Source: Galaxea fascicularis
Taxonomy: Eukaryota; Cnidaria; Anthozoa; Scleractinia; Euphylliidae
Length of the DNA stretch: 64,000 nt
NCBI GenBank assembly: GCA_948470475.1
Contig: OX419344.1
Span: 19,259,725 to 19,323,724 of the forward strand
Direction of reading: 5' to 3'
Positions 1-10,000 of the stretch are shown here, one piece after another. A program made the translations under genes and the position numbers. Below the pieces are notes generated by a model. It did not search any database, had not been told where the DNA came from, and was given only the letters and a program-made list of their open reading frames with translations. The first letter of the stretch is position 1. Each line of letters begins with the position of its first letter.

Positions 1-1372
1 GTATCTTTGTTTATGCTTGATGTTGCATAGTCAAATCCATGGCCATAAAGTATACAGTGTAGCTGGTGGAAGAAGATCGTGATACTTCAGTCAAATGCAG
101 AAAACATGTTTAAAAGGCTTCAATTTTTTCAGAACTTTCTTTTTACCCCAAGACCCAACAGAAAGATGGTACCATCAACATCATTCAGCACTAGAAATAT
201 CATGGCCAGAAATTCTGGACAATGCAACAGCGCACGCGCGGGTTTACTTGGCAATATGGCCGCCAAACTCTCAAAGGAAATGTATGGCAGAAATAAAACA
301 AAATAAAATAGATCAAGTTCAGGCTTACCGGGAACAAGTGGCGCAATCCGATCGAAATCTTGAAAGTTTCCTCGGCTTTTCTGACGAAGTTGCTTTCACC
401 GACAAATGTTACTCGCCTTGCCTTTTATCCATGTTTATTTTCGAAGCTTGGCTCATACAACGCTCTGTATTTCAGAAGCTTGAAATCCAATTTTTGCAGC
501 CGAACCAGATTTTGATGCGCCGTAGCGGACAACATACAACACTGTAATCGGGATAGACCAAGTGCCACAATCGCTTGAGGAAAAGTACCGTGTGAGGTAC
601 TATTTGACCAATTTTCACCTTCGATGCTGATTTCTTCGCGCTGCTAATTGCCTTCAAAAACAGTTCAGAACAGCACAAATACCGAATGTCACGCAAGCGT
701 CTTGTTTGATTATCCGAGAACCATGTGCTGTATTCTTGGGCGACAAAGTTGCATTTTGCAGCGAACTCTGCCATGTTTGGTATCAAAAGTTTCAGTGAAA
801 AACAAGCTTTCTATTGCTGTAGGGAATGGTGGAATACAAGTTGAATGGACGATACCTTTGGCAAGCAAACATTCCTAAGGATGCGTCACACTTTCGCGGG
901 AAATACTAATCGGTTTTTGTTTTGGTTAAAAAATGTCAGCAAACTTGGATTTCATTTAAATTGAGAAGTTTAAGAATGCTGTTTTGTCAACAGTGGTCAT
1001 ATTTGAAATATGTTCGCCAACAAAGTGTTGCTTCAGAAGAAATTTTGACCGTACGCTAAGAGCCTATTACAACAGATAGGCTGCAGCTGTGTCGAATTGC
1101 TCAATATCTTATTGGGCACGAAGTATTGTGTAAAACCAAACCACTGAAGGAAAAGAATTTAGCTGTGTGTAATCCACTGGCATGGCCGTACACTCTATAG
1201 CCGCCATCCTGTTTACATTTTTCTACTGTTGAGAACGAAACCGCGTGCCACTGCGTGGGCTCAAATGTCCGGAATTCCTGGCCATATAATTGGTTAACAA
1301 TTGCAATTGCAATTGCAGTTACAATGTGAGGTTCTGTGTTACCCTGAATCCTGAGTATTTGCAGTTTCATTT
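1..1372. other. No gene recognised; probable profilin intron
   Basis: The open frames here, such as the one at 95-547, show no recognisable domain and no paired splice sites. The profilin exon at 1834 opens at a splice acceptor, so this stretch is most simply an upstream intron of that gene. No candidate profilin N-terminal exon was found in it. Confidence 0.4.
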
Positions 1373-1709
1373 GGCCCGTTTCAAATGCCGTGCTGCTTCC
1401 GTGATTAACTGGCTCGACTGTGGCTCGACTCCAGCACGACTTGGTTTCAGACGTCGAGTTTAATTCAGTTTAATTAAAAGCTGTCACCATAAACCATAAA
1501 AAAACCGGTTTTGCTGACTTTAAAATGTATTTATAATTTATGAATTCAGTTCGACATGGCAGGAGCACGACGTTTGAAACCAAGTCGTGCTATTGCAGTG
1601 CTACACGGTAGTTGAACGACTTGGTTTCAAATGTGATGCTACTGTCGAATTTAATTTGATCAATTGAGTTCGACATGTCAGTACAGTAGCACGACGTTTG
1701 AAACGGGCC
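1373..1709. mobile_element. MITE-like element with terminal inverted repeats
   Basis: The left end (from 1373) and right end (to 1709) read as reverse complements: GGCCCGTTTCAAA followed by a CGTGCT-like block on the left, and AGCACGACGTTTGAAACGGGCC on the right. Internal blocks containing ACGACTTGGTTTCA occur twice. There is no coding capacity, so it is a non-autonomous DNA element sitting in the intron just before the last profilin exon. Confidence 0.6.
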
Positions 1710-1833
1710 TTTAATGCCTTGTTTGTGTTTGAGTGCAACAACAATGCTGCATTTGGGATTTTGACGAAGACACAGTACAACATTGACTAAGGCTGTACTG
1801 TGTTAATTTTTGGTGATCCTTTTCTGTTCTTAG

Positions 1834-2115
1834 TTAGAAGGGGCTGAAGGACAGGAAATAGCCAGATGTTTCAAGAACAAGGACTTTACACCATTCATGA
1901 GTGGTGGTGTCAAGGCAGAAGGTATAAAGTATCAGTTTTTGCGAGTGGAAGACGACAAGTTAGTGCTGTCCAAGAAAAAGGATTATGGAGCTCTTTCATT
2001 GCAATCCAGTAAAACAGCAATAGTTATTGGTCATTGTCCTGAGGGCAGTCAGCAGGGGAATACAAATAAAGGAGTAGCAGTGATCGCTGAATATCTTGAA
2101 TCACTGGGTATGTAA
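1834..2115 (+). CDS. PFN: Profilin, last coding exon
   Basis: Profilin binds monomeric actin, poly-proline ligands and phosphoinositides in the cytoplasm and controls actin assembly. The exon opens after a pyrimidine-rich acceptor (TTCTGTTCTTAG, AG at 1832-1833) and encodes about 93 residues ending in a stop at 2113-2115. The run KTAIVIGHCPEGSQQGNTNK followed by GVAVIAEYLESLGM is the classic C-terminal profilin block, preceded by a GI-KYQFLRVEDD-like strand. Animal profilins have about 130-140 residues, so roughly 40 N-terminal residues must lie in one or more exons before the window. No frameshift or stop disturbs the exon, so the gene looks intact. Confidence 0.95.
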   Translation, partial: LEGAEGQEIARCFKNKDFTPFMSGGVKAEGIKYQFLRVEDDKLVLSKKKDYGALSLQSSKTAIVIGHCPEGSQQGNTNKGVAVIAEYLESLGM

Positions 2116-2403
2116 TGGAAAGGGTGAATTTGCAAACATACTGTTGTAGTCTTGGGAAGTTTTGCATCTCTTCCTTTTGAACAATGTTACTAATTTGTCC
2201 GTGCTGTAGGTGACATTTGTAAAGCATATGATAAAATCTGGCTGTCGATAAAGTGTTCCTATTTTCTTGTTTGTCAATGAAATGAAGTAGTTATAGTGTG
2301 AAACTAGTTGTAAGCTGACCTTTTTAGGATGATTAATAGAATCATTGCGTTGTGATTACATAGCCTGGTTTTGTCTTATTGTAATCAGACACCTTTTATT
2401 TGA

Positions 2404-2409
2404 AATAAA
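2404..2409 (+). terminator. Polyadenylation signal of profilin
   Basis: AATAAA lies 289 bp after the profilin stop codon, a normal distance for a 3' UTR. It is the first canonical signal after the stop. Confidence 0.6.
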
Positions 2410-2558
2410 TAAGAGCTGATATTCTGTTTAGTTTGCAGTTTTAATTATTAAGAAATAGAAAACATGTACCGTGTTTCTATCGAGTCATGGAAGTTTGGGA
2501 GAACTAGAAATGCTGTGGGAACACGAGCCGCAAGCGAGTGTTTCCACAGCTTTTTCGA

Positions 2559-2802
2559 GGCCCTGGCAAACGACGACACAATCATTGTTGCGGACACATT
2601 GTTGCCGACACAAATGTTTCCCCGTTTGCCCGCGAGCGCAACATTTGTTGCGGACACAAGAAACTAAAAACGACTTTGTTCAGAGACATTTTGTGTCCGC
2701 AACAAATGTTTCCCAGTTTGCGCAGCCTGGAAACACAACATTGATTTTGTGTCCCGCGCGTTTGCGCGCCCAAGAAACAATGTGTCGTCGTTTGCCAGGG
2801 CC
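2559..2802. mobile_element. Nested foldback MITE, 244 bp
   Basis: Outer arms 2559-2580 and 2781-2802 are perfect 22-bp reverse complements (GGCCCTGGCAAACGACGACA on the left). A second inner pair, 2641-2659 and 2691-2709 (ACATTTGTTGCGGACACAA and its complement), is also perfect. A further partial copy of the inner motif (TTGTTGCGGACAC) lies at about 2585-2597. The element can fold into a long hairpin with a nested stem. No protein is encoded. Confidence 0.7.
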
Positions 2803-3237
2803 TTTACGCTTATTTCAAAATGGCGCCGAGAAGAAAGTGAGAGTACAGTCGCAATGCAGTGTATTTGTTTTTCGGGAACCCATTTTCAAAACGAACAGGT
2901 AAATGCAACTTTCAGTATCGAACCTGCCCTCTGTGCTTGAGAAAATTTCTGGTTAAAGGTCTGCGATCCGGTTTTACCCTGGTTCCAGTTAAGCCCGCAA
3001 AAACCCAGAAGCAAGCGACGGAAAGAGATAGTGAAACTATGGTTAGCCTGTAGGTAAGTGTTCGCACTAGGTTTTAGAAAAAAATGCATCCCGGCTTCCT
3101 CAATTTCAAACGTTTAGGGGTTTCAGGCTCCGATCTGTGCCCCACCAAACGTTTATGCGTGTATACGCACGATTTGTGCGTTCACGTGAAGACTGCCTGT
3201 GGTACTACTTAGTGGTACTTCATGCATTCTACTGATA

Positions 3238-3371
3238 TCTTATGGTAATAGGACTGAGAGGAGTCCAACTCATACGAGTGATTAAAATCGGAAGACCGCG
3301 TAGCGGGAGTCTGTTTCATCACGAGTATGGTTACTGACCGAATTGGACAACACGAAGTCCTGTTACCAATG
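3238..3371. mobile_element. Foldback MITE with imperfect arms
   Basis: The left arm reads TATGGTAATAGGACTGAG and the right arm CGAAGTCCTGTTACCA, which pair imperfectly as reverse complements. An inner pair ATACGAGTGAT and ATCACGAGTAT also pairs. The central GCGTAGCGGGAGTC is likely the loop region. Non-coding. Confidence 0.5.
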
Positions 3372-3376
3372 ATTTA

Positions 3377-4865
3377 GGCACTGTTTACACGGACGCGGTT
3401 TCACTTGTAACCGCATCAGTTTCGATGCGGTTGCGCCTTTCGTTTACACGGCGCCGGTCGAGTGCGTTATCAGAACCGGGTCGTTTTTGAAAACGCTTTC
3501 AAAAGTGGAGCGTTTTCAAAGCGATACGGTTTCATTGGTCGTGTGAACGGCGAAACCGCATCGATTTAAAAACGGTTACATATTTTACATATTAGTTCTT
3601 TCCTTTAGTAATCCGTCCCTCTACTCCAATGTTTCTTTTATGTATCACTTAAACGAGATGGAGGCTAACTCGATAACCTCGCGGTTTTATTAGCCTCCAT
3701 ACACAAATCATAGACCTGTGTCACCTTATATTCTTATATATGTACTTTTTTCTTGGTTTTTTTTATGTCAATATTGTAATCTCTGAGTCGGAAGTGTAAA
3801 AATGAAGTTGAAGTTGAAGTTATTTTGGTGCGAAATTGGCTGGTCTTAGTGAAGGTTCCAGCACCCTGCAACTAGCCTGACTTCTGGCTGTATGTGTTTT
3901 TGTGGTCTCATTCGCGCAGAAGCCCTTCAAGCTAATCCAGCCAGGCCGACCACATGCTGGTAGGTGGTCAGCACTAGCGGTGATCACAGCCAGGGTTCGT
4001 TACGTCCCTAGTGGTTCTTTAACGTCCCACAGAATCAATTGTGAAGAGTTGTGAGACCGGACTTCGGATTCATCGTCCTTATCCGAGAAGACTAGAAAGT
4101 CCAGGGTTGTCATTTAGAGCCCGGGGCCGGGGATTTTTCCCTGGTATTTTAAGGTATATCCCCGGCTACTTTGATATAAAACCAGCATGTTGACTTCACT
4201 ACAGCAACTCAAATCCCCGGCTATTTTATGTAAATCCTCACTTACTTAAAAAAAATAGTGACAGCCCCTGAAAGTCTAACCATTTGCAGATGTCATTGCA
4301 AAGGAAGCACTTTCTCCTCAGTCATTTAAAGACCCTGAGTGTTGGTCCGGTCGGGACTTGAACCCACGACCTCCCGCACCGTAGTCCGGCAATCTACCAA
4401 CTGAGCCAACCGGTCGCCGGTAACCCCCCAGCTACCCTTCGCCTGGCTCGCGAAGGGTAAACATGGTGAATTTCGCACGGAGTGCAGCGTTTTGTTGCAC
4501 AATCACAACTTTGATCTTTGGTTTAACTTCGCTTTTTCAGCTTTCATGTACTCTCTATAAACCGAGAGGCATATCGTAATAACAGGCAGAGATATCTTGA
4601 AATGCTGACTTATTTGTCGATGCGCTCCAGAGTATCGAAGAGAAAAGCAAAATGATGATTCTGGATTCGGCCTGGGAGAACTCGTGTTTGGTGGGAAAAC
4701 TCTTTACTCGTTCCCAGATCCAATTGACGAAGCGCAAGGGCCTGAGAACGAGATCGCCATGAAAGTGTGGTTCCGTGTAAACACTTCGAAACCGTGTTGT
4801 TTTCGATGCGGTTTCGAGGTCATGAAACCGTTTCGATTGAAAACCGCGTCCGTGTAAACGATGCC
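3377..4865. mobile_element. DNA transposon-like element with 25-bp terminal inverted repeats
   Basis: The left end 3377-3401 (GGCACTGTTTACACGGACGC, then GGTTT) and the right end 4841-4865 are reverse complements with two mismatches. Subterminal motifs such as TTTCGATGCGGTT and AAACCG recur inside both ends (about 3420-3580 and 4755-4840). No transposase frame is present, so it is non-autonomous. It carries a SINE between its ends. No clear target-site duplication was seen. It could also be two neighbouring related MITEs rather than one element. Confidence 0.55.
3800..4416 (-). repeat. tRNA-derived SINE, interrupted
   Basis: Read on the minus strand from 4416, the sequence has a tRNA-like head with a TGGCTCAGTTGGTAG A box and a GGTTCAAGTCC B box, the two internal RNA polymerase III promoter elements. 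A non-tRNA body follows, ending near 3800-3820 in a GAAGTT-type microsatellite tail. The body is broken at about 4115-4260 by an inserted GC-rich to AT-rich stretch flanked by related CTAGAAAG and CTGAAAG sequences. The stem pairing is too poor for a working tRNA. Confidence 0.6.
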
Positions 4866-4969
4866 GTAATCGTATCTCTAACAAAACTCGAGAAAGAACT
4901 TTTCAGGAAAAAAAAGTTTTCACGTTGAGATGGGAAGGAAAGATCATATCAAAGGGCAACCCTCTTCCA

Positions 4970-5180
4970 GTGCGCGCGCGATGGTACGTACTGTCCAATC
5001 ACTTAAGAGGTGCCTAAACGGTCAAACATTTGCGCGTGAAGCAAAATGTTGGATGAAAATGTTTGATCTAGATCAAACATGGGAAGCCATTCAAATGCAA
5101 GGTTGCGAGGGGCGACTAAACGGTCATTCATGCTCGCTCAACATGATGTTGGATGAAAATGTTTGATTGTTTAGTCGGAG
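4970..5180. repeat. Imperfect tandem repeat, MITE-like
   Basis: The blocks AATGTTGGATGAAAATGTTTGAT and its variant recur at about 5046-5068 and 5146-5168, each preceded by a CTAAACGGTCA motif (about 5015 and 5118). A reversed GTTTAGTCGG closes the unit near 5169. Nothing is coded. Confidence 0.4.
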
Positions 5181-5365
5181 CATTAGGTCTAATTACACTG
5201 TCCGATATTTGCGCTGGAATCATAGCTGGTGATAACCAATCAGATCACGTACGAGAATTAACAATGCAAAAGCCCACGAGTCACTTGAGTCGTTTTGTAT
5301 GAACACGAGCCTTCAGTGACGATACATTCTTAGTTTAACACTCCGAGTGGCTATAATTTATTTCC

Positions 5366-5520
5366 TGTGGAATGGTTTTAATATCCGAGTTATGCAGTGC
5401 TTTCGAGTGGTATTTTCTTCGTGTACACACAAGCATCCGTGTTATACCTTGTACAAGAAACAAGTTTGATATTCATGGTATACCACGAGAAAGCTTTTAT
5501 TTCAGCGGCACCGTATTGGG
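5366..5520 (+). repeat. Dispersed repeat family R1, partial copy
   Basis: It shares the order of motifs TATGCAGTGCTT, GAGTGGTAT, ATTTTCTTCG, a TACACAC block and CACGAGAAAGC with the fuller copy at 29385-29690. Related pieces lie at 6264-6390 and 48806-49050. Confidence 0.4.
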
Positions 5521-6263
5521 CAGTCATCCTCTATTAGGCGGCCAGTTCAGCGTGAAAGTCCCAAAAATTACTTCCCTAATTTCTGTATTAGGTGGTCCTC
5601 TTTGTTAAGTCTTACAAACTGTTTCTATTGTCTTGACCTATAATAAACGGTCGCTTTGACTTGCAGCTTTGAAAAAGTGATTCGGACGCTCGCATTTAGA
5701 GGTCATAAAAAATTCAACAATTCATTTTATTTCAAAATTCTTGGTATAGCTTGACAGTCAGCTCTATGAGCTTTAATTTGATATGGTGGTTTAGGTATCT
5801 ACAGTTTAAACCTGACGCGCAACGTCGCTTGGACGCGAGACACTCCTGACGGTATACGGTAACCTTAAGTATAAGTAATGAATGTTACATAAAGTTTAAC
5901 GTCCATTCTGTGTAGGCTTTATTGTTGTATAGCTGGCGTTTTTCCCGCTACAGCGCGCCTATTCATTGGCTATTTCATGGTCACATGACATCTAACAAGC
6001 GGGCAACATTGCGAAAACTATGACGTCAAACGGGAAACAGTTCACTGTAACCCCTCGAAATGTTGACCGCTGTTGTACGTGATCGGAGCGTGCAGGTTGA
6101 AGGTGGCCTGAAAATTGGCTTTTGTTCTTGTTGGACCCTCCGGACCAGTCATTAAGTGTTAACTATTCACTCTGTATTAAGCGGCTACTTAGCCATTCCC
6201 CGAGGGTGACCGGTTACTACAGGTTCGACTGTAAGTCTACTGTATATTTTACCATGTCATAGC

Positions 6264-6390
6264 AAATCATACATAGCTCAACATACGGTACACGATGAAA
6301 AGGTTTGGAGGAATACCGACGAACATACCACGGTTTTCCCGCATTCTGATTGGATGTAATTTCTAGGGCATGGTATAAAAGCGGATGTAG
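6264..6390 (+). repeat. Dispersed repeat family R1, 3' part
   Basis: It contains GCATTCTGATTGG followed by a CATGGTATAAA end, matching the right half of the copy at 29385-29690. It is truncated on the left. Confidence 0.4.
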
Positions 6391-6605
6391 ACGGAAAGAC
6401 GTTGTGTACCGGATTTCGTATGCAATTAAGTTCACGATTGTAGCAAATAGTCTCGCTGACAGGAAACAACAGCTCAGAACGGAAGTTGCCAATCCCACAA
6501 GAAGCCGTGAATGGCGTCTACAGACTACGACAAAAATTACTAAAGACTGCTCGGTTTTTTCCTGTTTTCAAATATAGTTCAACCAAGGGTTTCTAGCTCG
6601 CAGTT

Positions 6606-7007
6606 CTAATCAAAACATGCATCACGTAAGAAGTCTTCCAACTCTTTCACAATGGTTTCAAACGGAGGGCGCATCTTGGGATCCTGAGCCCAGCATTTTT
6701 CCATGAGTTCCCAGCAGCTCTTTGGAAACACATCCAGCCGTTCTGGAGTTTTGTTGTCAAGAGCGTTCAACATCAGCATAACCATAGGCAGAACATGCTT
6801 GTTTATATTCTGAGGCTGGTTGCCTTTGCCTTCGCACACTCGCCACAACAGCATACCAAACGCGTACACGTCCACGGTATTATCATATTGCTCTTTGATC
6901 ATCTCCGGTGCCATGTTTACCGGGGTCCCCACCAGAGAGTTACTGACGAGCCCCTCAGGTTTGCATAGACCCAGATCAGTCAGCTTAGCCCTGTTGTCCT
7001 CGTCAAG
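6606..7007 (-). CDS. DSTYK-like: Gene A exon 5 (activation segment and C-lobe)
   Basis: It starts after GTTCTTCCAG with LDEDNRAKLTDLGLCKPEG, very close to DSTYK. It continues with VGTP, MAPEM, VDVYAFGMLLW and PERLDVFPKSCWELMEKCW, and stops at 6606-6608. All C-lobe landmarks are present, including the final Arg of MRPPFE. Confidence 0.9.
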   Translation of the reverse strand, partial: LDEDNRAKLTDLGLCKPEGLVSNSLVGTPVNMAPEMIKEQYDNTVDVYAFGMLLWRVCEGKGNQPQNINKHVLPMVMLMLNALDNKTPERLDVFPKSCWELMEKCWAQDPKMRPPFETIVKELEDFLRDACFD

Positions 7008-10000
7008 CTGGAAGAACAAAGTCGATGACTCAGGCTTGAATATGGCTAAGGTGGTGTATATGCTGGTACGACATATTTCGTGAGAGGTTCATCTTAAGGC
7101 GAGACCATTTCTGTGCGAAAGGGTTAGAGTTGTTGTTGAAAAAAACAATTTGCTTTTCCATTTCCATTGAGGTCACAACTATGTGTATATATACGCTTGC
7201 AACTTAGGAAGTTTGTTATCAAGTCTGAAGGTGTATATGTAATGTCTAGATATAAGGAATAAGTGATGAAAGTGAAAAATTTTTGTACTGTCAATGAGAC
7301 CAAAACAGAGAGACAAGGAACGACAGACATTTTCTAAACCTGTAACGTTTTGGGAAATCCACTCGAAAAAGTTCTTCCAGAAGTTGTGTGTGCGTTTACA
7401 AGTCCAAAATAGATGAACAAGGGTTTCTTTTTCTTCCTCGCAAAAGGAGTAGGAATCGCTTTGTTTAATACCTATCTTGTGCAGAAAGTCATTTGTGGCG
7501 ATTTGTCTGTGAAGAGATTTAAAATGGAAGACTCTTAGCTTTGACTCCCTTGTACACAGAAATGGTAGACAGTACGTACTTTTCCAATTTACTGTTGTAT
7601 TAGGATTACACAGAAGGTCTCTCTGTTCCAACCACTTACCCTTAGTCCTAGATGGCCTAGAAGTTTTTTATTTATTAGACATTCGTATAATTTTTTTTGA
7701 AACTTTGGCATGATGAAGAAGGCGGACAACTAGATCCTCTGGAGTTACAGGTTGTAGAGTATACTTTCTTGTAATGTGCTACAGCAGATATCAATTTGTG
7801 ATATTCAAGATAATAGGCCATTTCCGAGTTCATGTCTGCCTCCTCTTCAAAGCGAGTCTAAGTGCGAAGTTTTTGTGATGGTAATTAGTTCTACTTTACA
7901 TATGAATGAAAACTAATTTTCATAACAAAAACTTCGCACTTAGACTCGCTTTGAAGAAGAGGCAGACATGAACTCGGAAATGGCCTATTGCTTTTGATTC
8001 TATAGTTGTCAATAAAGGCGTTGTAGGTTAGAAACTTCTTGTTGCTATCTAACACTCCACTGAGATCTCTGACCTCCTTTATCCCTACGCTCAGCCGTGA
8101 TTTGTAAAAGAATGGGCGATTCTCGATTCTAATGAGAGAGTTATACAAATTATATGTGGATGCAAAATCTAGATTCTCGTCTTTGTAGTTAAATTCGGTC
8201 CAGTACAGTATGATTTCCTTCAAGAAATGTTCCTTGAGGTTGATCTGTGTTGAATCGTGTTGCTTTAAACTGCTTCTGAACAATGATTTGCCTCCATACT
8301 TCTCCAAGTAATGATCAAAAAAGAGTTTCCACTTCCCTTTATTTTCTTCATTTAGATACCCTTGGATCCATTTTATTTTCAAGGATTCGATAAAGCTTTG
8401 AATATTTAACATCTTAAGTCCTCCCTTCTCGTAATTATTTATCATTGTCGTCCTTTTGATTTTATCAGCCTTACCGTCCCAAAGGAAATCATACAATATG
8501 GAGTCGATTTTCTTGAATATGTCAGGAGATGTTGGAAGAGATGACAACATGCAAACGATTTGGGATACGGCTAGGGTTTTTATGATTGTAATTTTTCCCA
8601 GAAGGGTTAGTCCTCTAGCCGACCAGTTGTCTGAGATACCCTTTATTTCCTCGATTTTCTTAGTCAAGTTTAAATCTAGGGACCTATCTTCCGACGTCTA
8701 GAACCAAACTCCCAAAGCTCTCGTCAGCCCAAGTTATAGGTTTGCTTGAAGGGAAGATGAGATTCGAACTTTTAGAGGCGCCAATCCGGAGGGCTTCAGT
8801 TGTCTCATAATTAACTTTCAAATCAGATATGGAAGCAAAAGCATTGAGTAAGTACAGAGATCTCAAAAAAGAGGATTTGGAGCCATCCAAATCCCACTGA
8901 AAACTTAGCCAAGCCAAGAACATTTAAGGGAATCAAACAACAACAACAACAAAACTGACGCAACTCACCAAAACGTTTTGTACTTTGACATCTCGGTGGA
9001 TCAACTCTTCCCCGTGTAGGTACTGCAAGGCTTTAGCGACGTCAAGGGCTATCTCGAGTCTTTTCCTTAAAGACGGAATGCCTGGGAGACCTTGATGAAG
9101 ATCACATCTCATTCGCTCTAACACAAGTGATACAGAGAGGCCACGAGCTGGGTTGGCTTCAACTACACTGCATAGTATGGGCAGAATGTTCGGGTGCCTC
9201 AGTGCTCTAAGGAAAACGTCAAGGGATTGTGTTACATTTTCCTCCAACTGGAAACAAATCTCTCGTTAGTCTGGCACAGTGCAGAAGAGTGTTCAATTTC
9301 CTGGTGCAATAGGCCATTTCCGAGTTCATGTCTGCCTCCTCTTCAAAGCGAGTCTAAGTGCGAAGTTTTTGTTATGAAAATTAGTTTTCATTCATATGTA
9401 AAGTAGAACTAATTACCATCACAAAAACTTCGCACTTAGACTCGCTTTGAAGAGGAGGCAGACATGAACTCGGAAATGGCCAATTTCGTTTCGCTTAACC
9501 TTTCAAGCCCCGTGATCAATTTGAATATTCTCCTAACTGAACTCCGGATGCGTCTTTTGGTATAAGTTTAGAGAATCTGTTCAATAATCAGTGTATTCAA
9601 TCTCTGATGATCATTTAGTATATTCTCAAGAATTACACGCTTAATCTAGTAGTAACAATGTAAGGAGAAATTACATGCTGGCCTCTGTTGGAAGTTGCAC
9701 AAACATGGTTGGACGCTCTACCTCTTAGTTACGATTAACGTTTTGTTGGTGAGGTTTAAAGTTTGGTTTTGCAGTTGCAACAAGTTTTGCTTGTAGCAAC
9801 GATGGCTCAGCTTGAATCCAAGATTACCAATCAACAAATCATGTTGGTGTGCTGCGAACCAACCGAATTCAAACGCTAACCGCGGGGAAATAAGACGACG
9901 CCCAATGCTTGAAGAGCAACCACTTTGCCGCCAAAGTGTCCAAAGCAATAAGGGTCCTAACTAAACCCCCCTTGGTAAAGGAGCCGATGACAACGCCACA

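Noticed and set aside
95..547. Open frame of 150 codons on the plus strand
   Set aside because: No recognisable domain, low-complexity-free but random-looking composition, no splice context, and a position inside the expected profilin intron.
4344..4416. Possible tRNA gene on the minus strand
   Set aside because: The acceptor and T stems mispair and the sequence continues into a SINE body with a microsatellite tail.
9207..9247. Upstream extension of gene A exon 4 to 9247
   Set aside because: Joining exon 3 (phase 2) to 9247 gives a stop after four codons; joining to 9206 gives the frame and paralog alignment.
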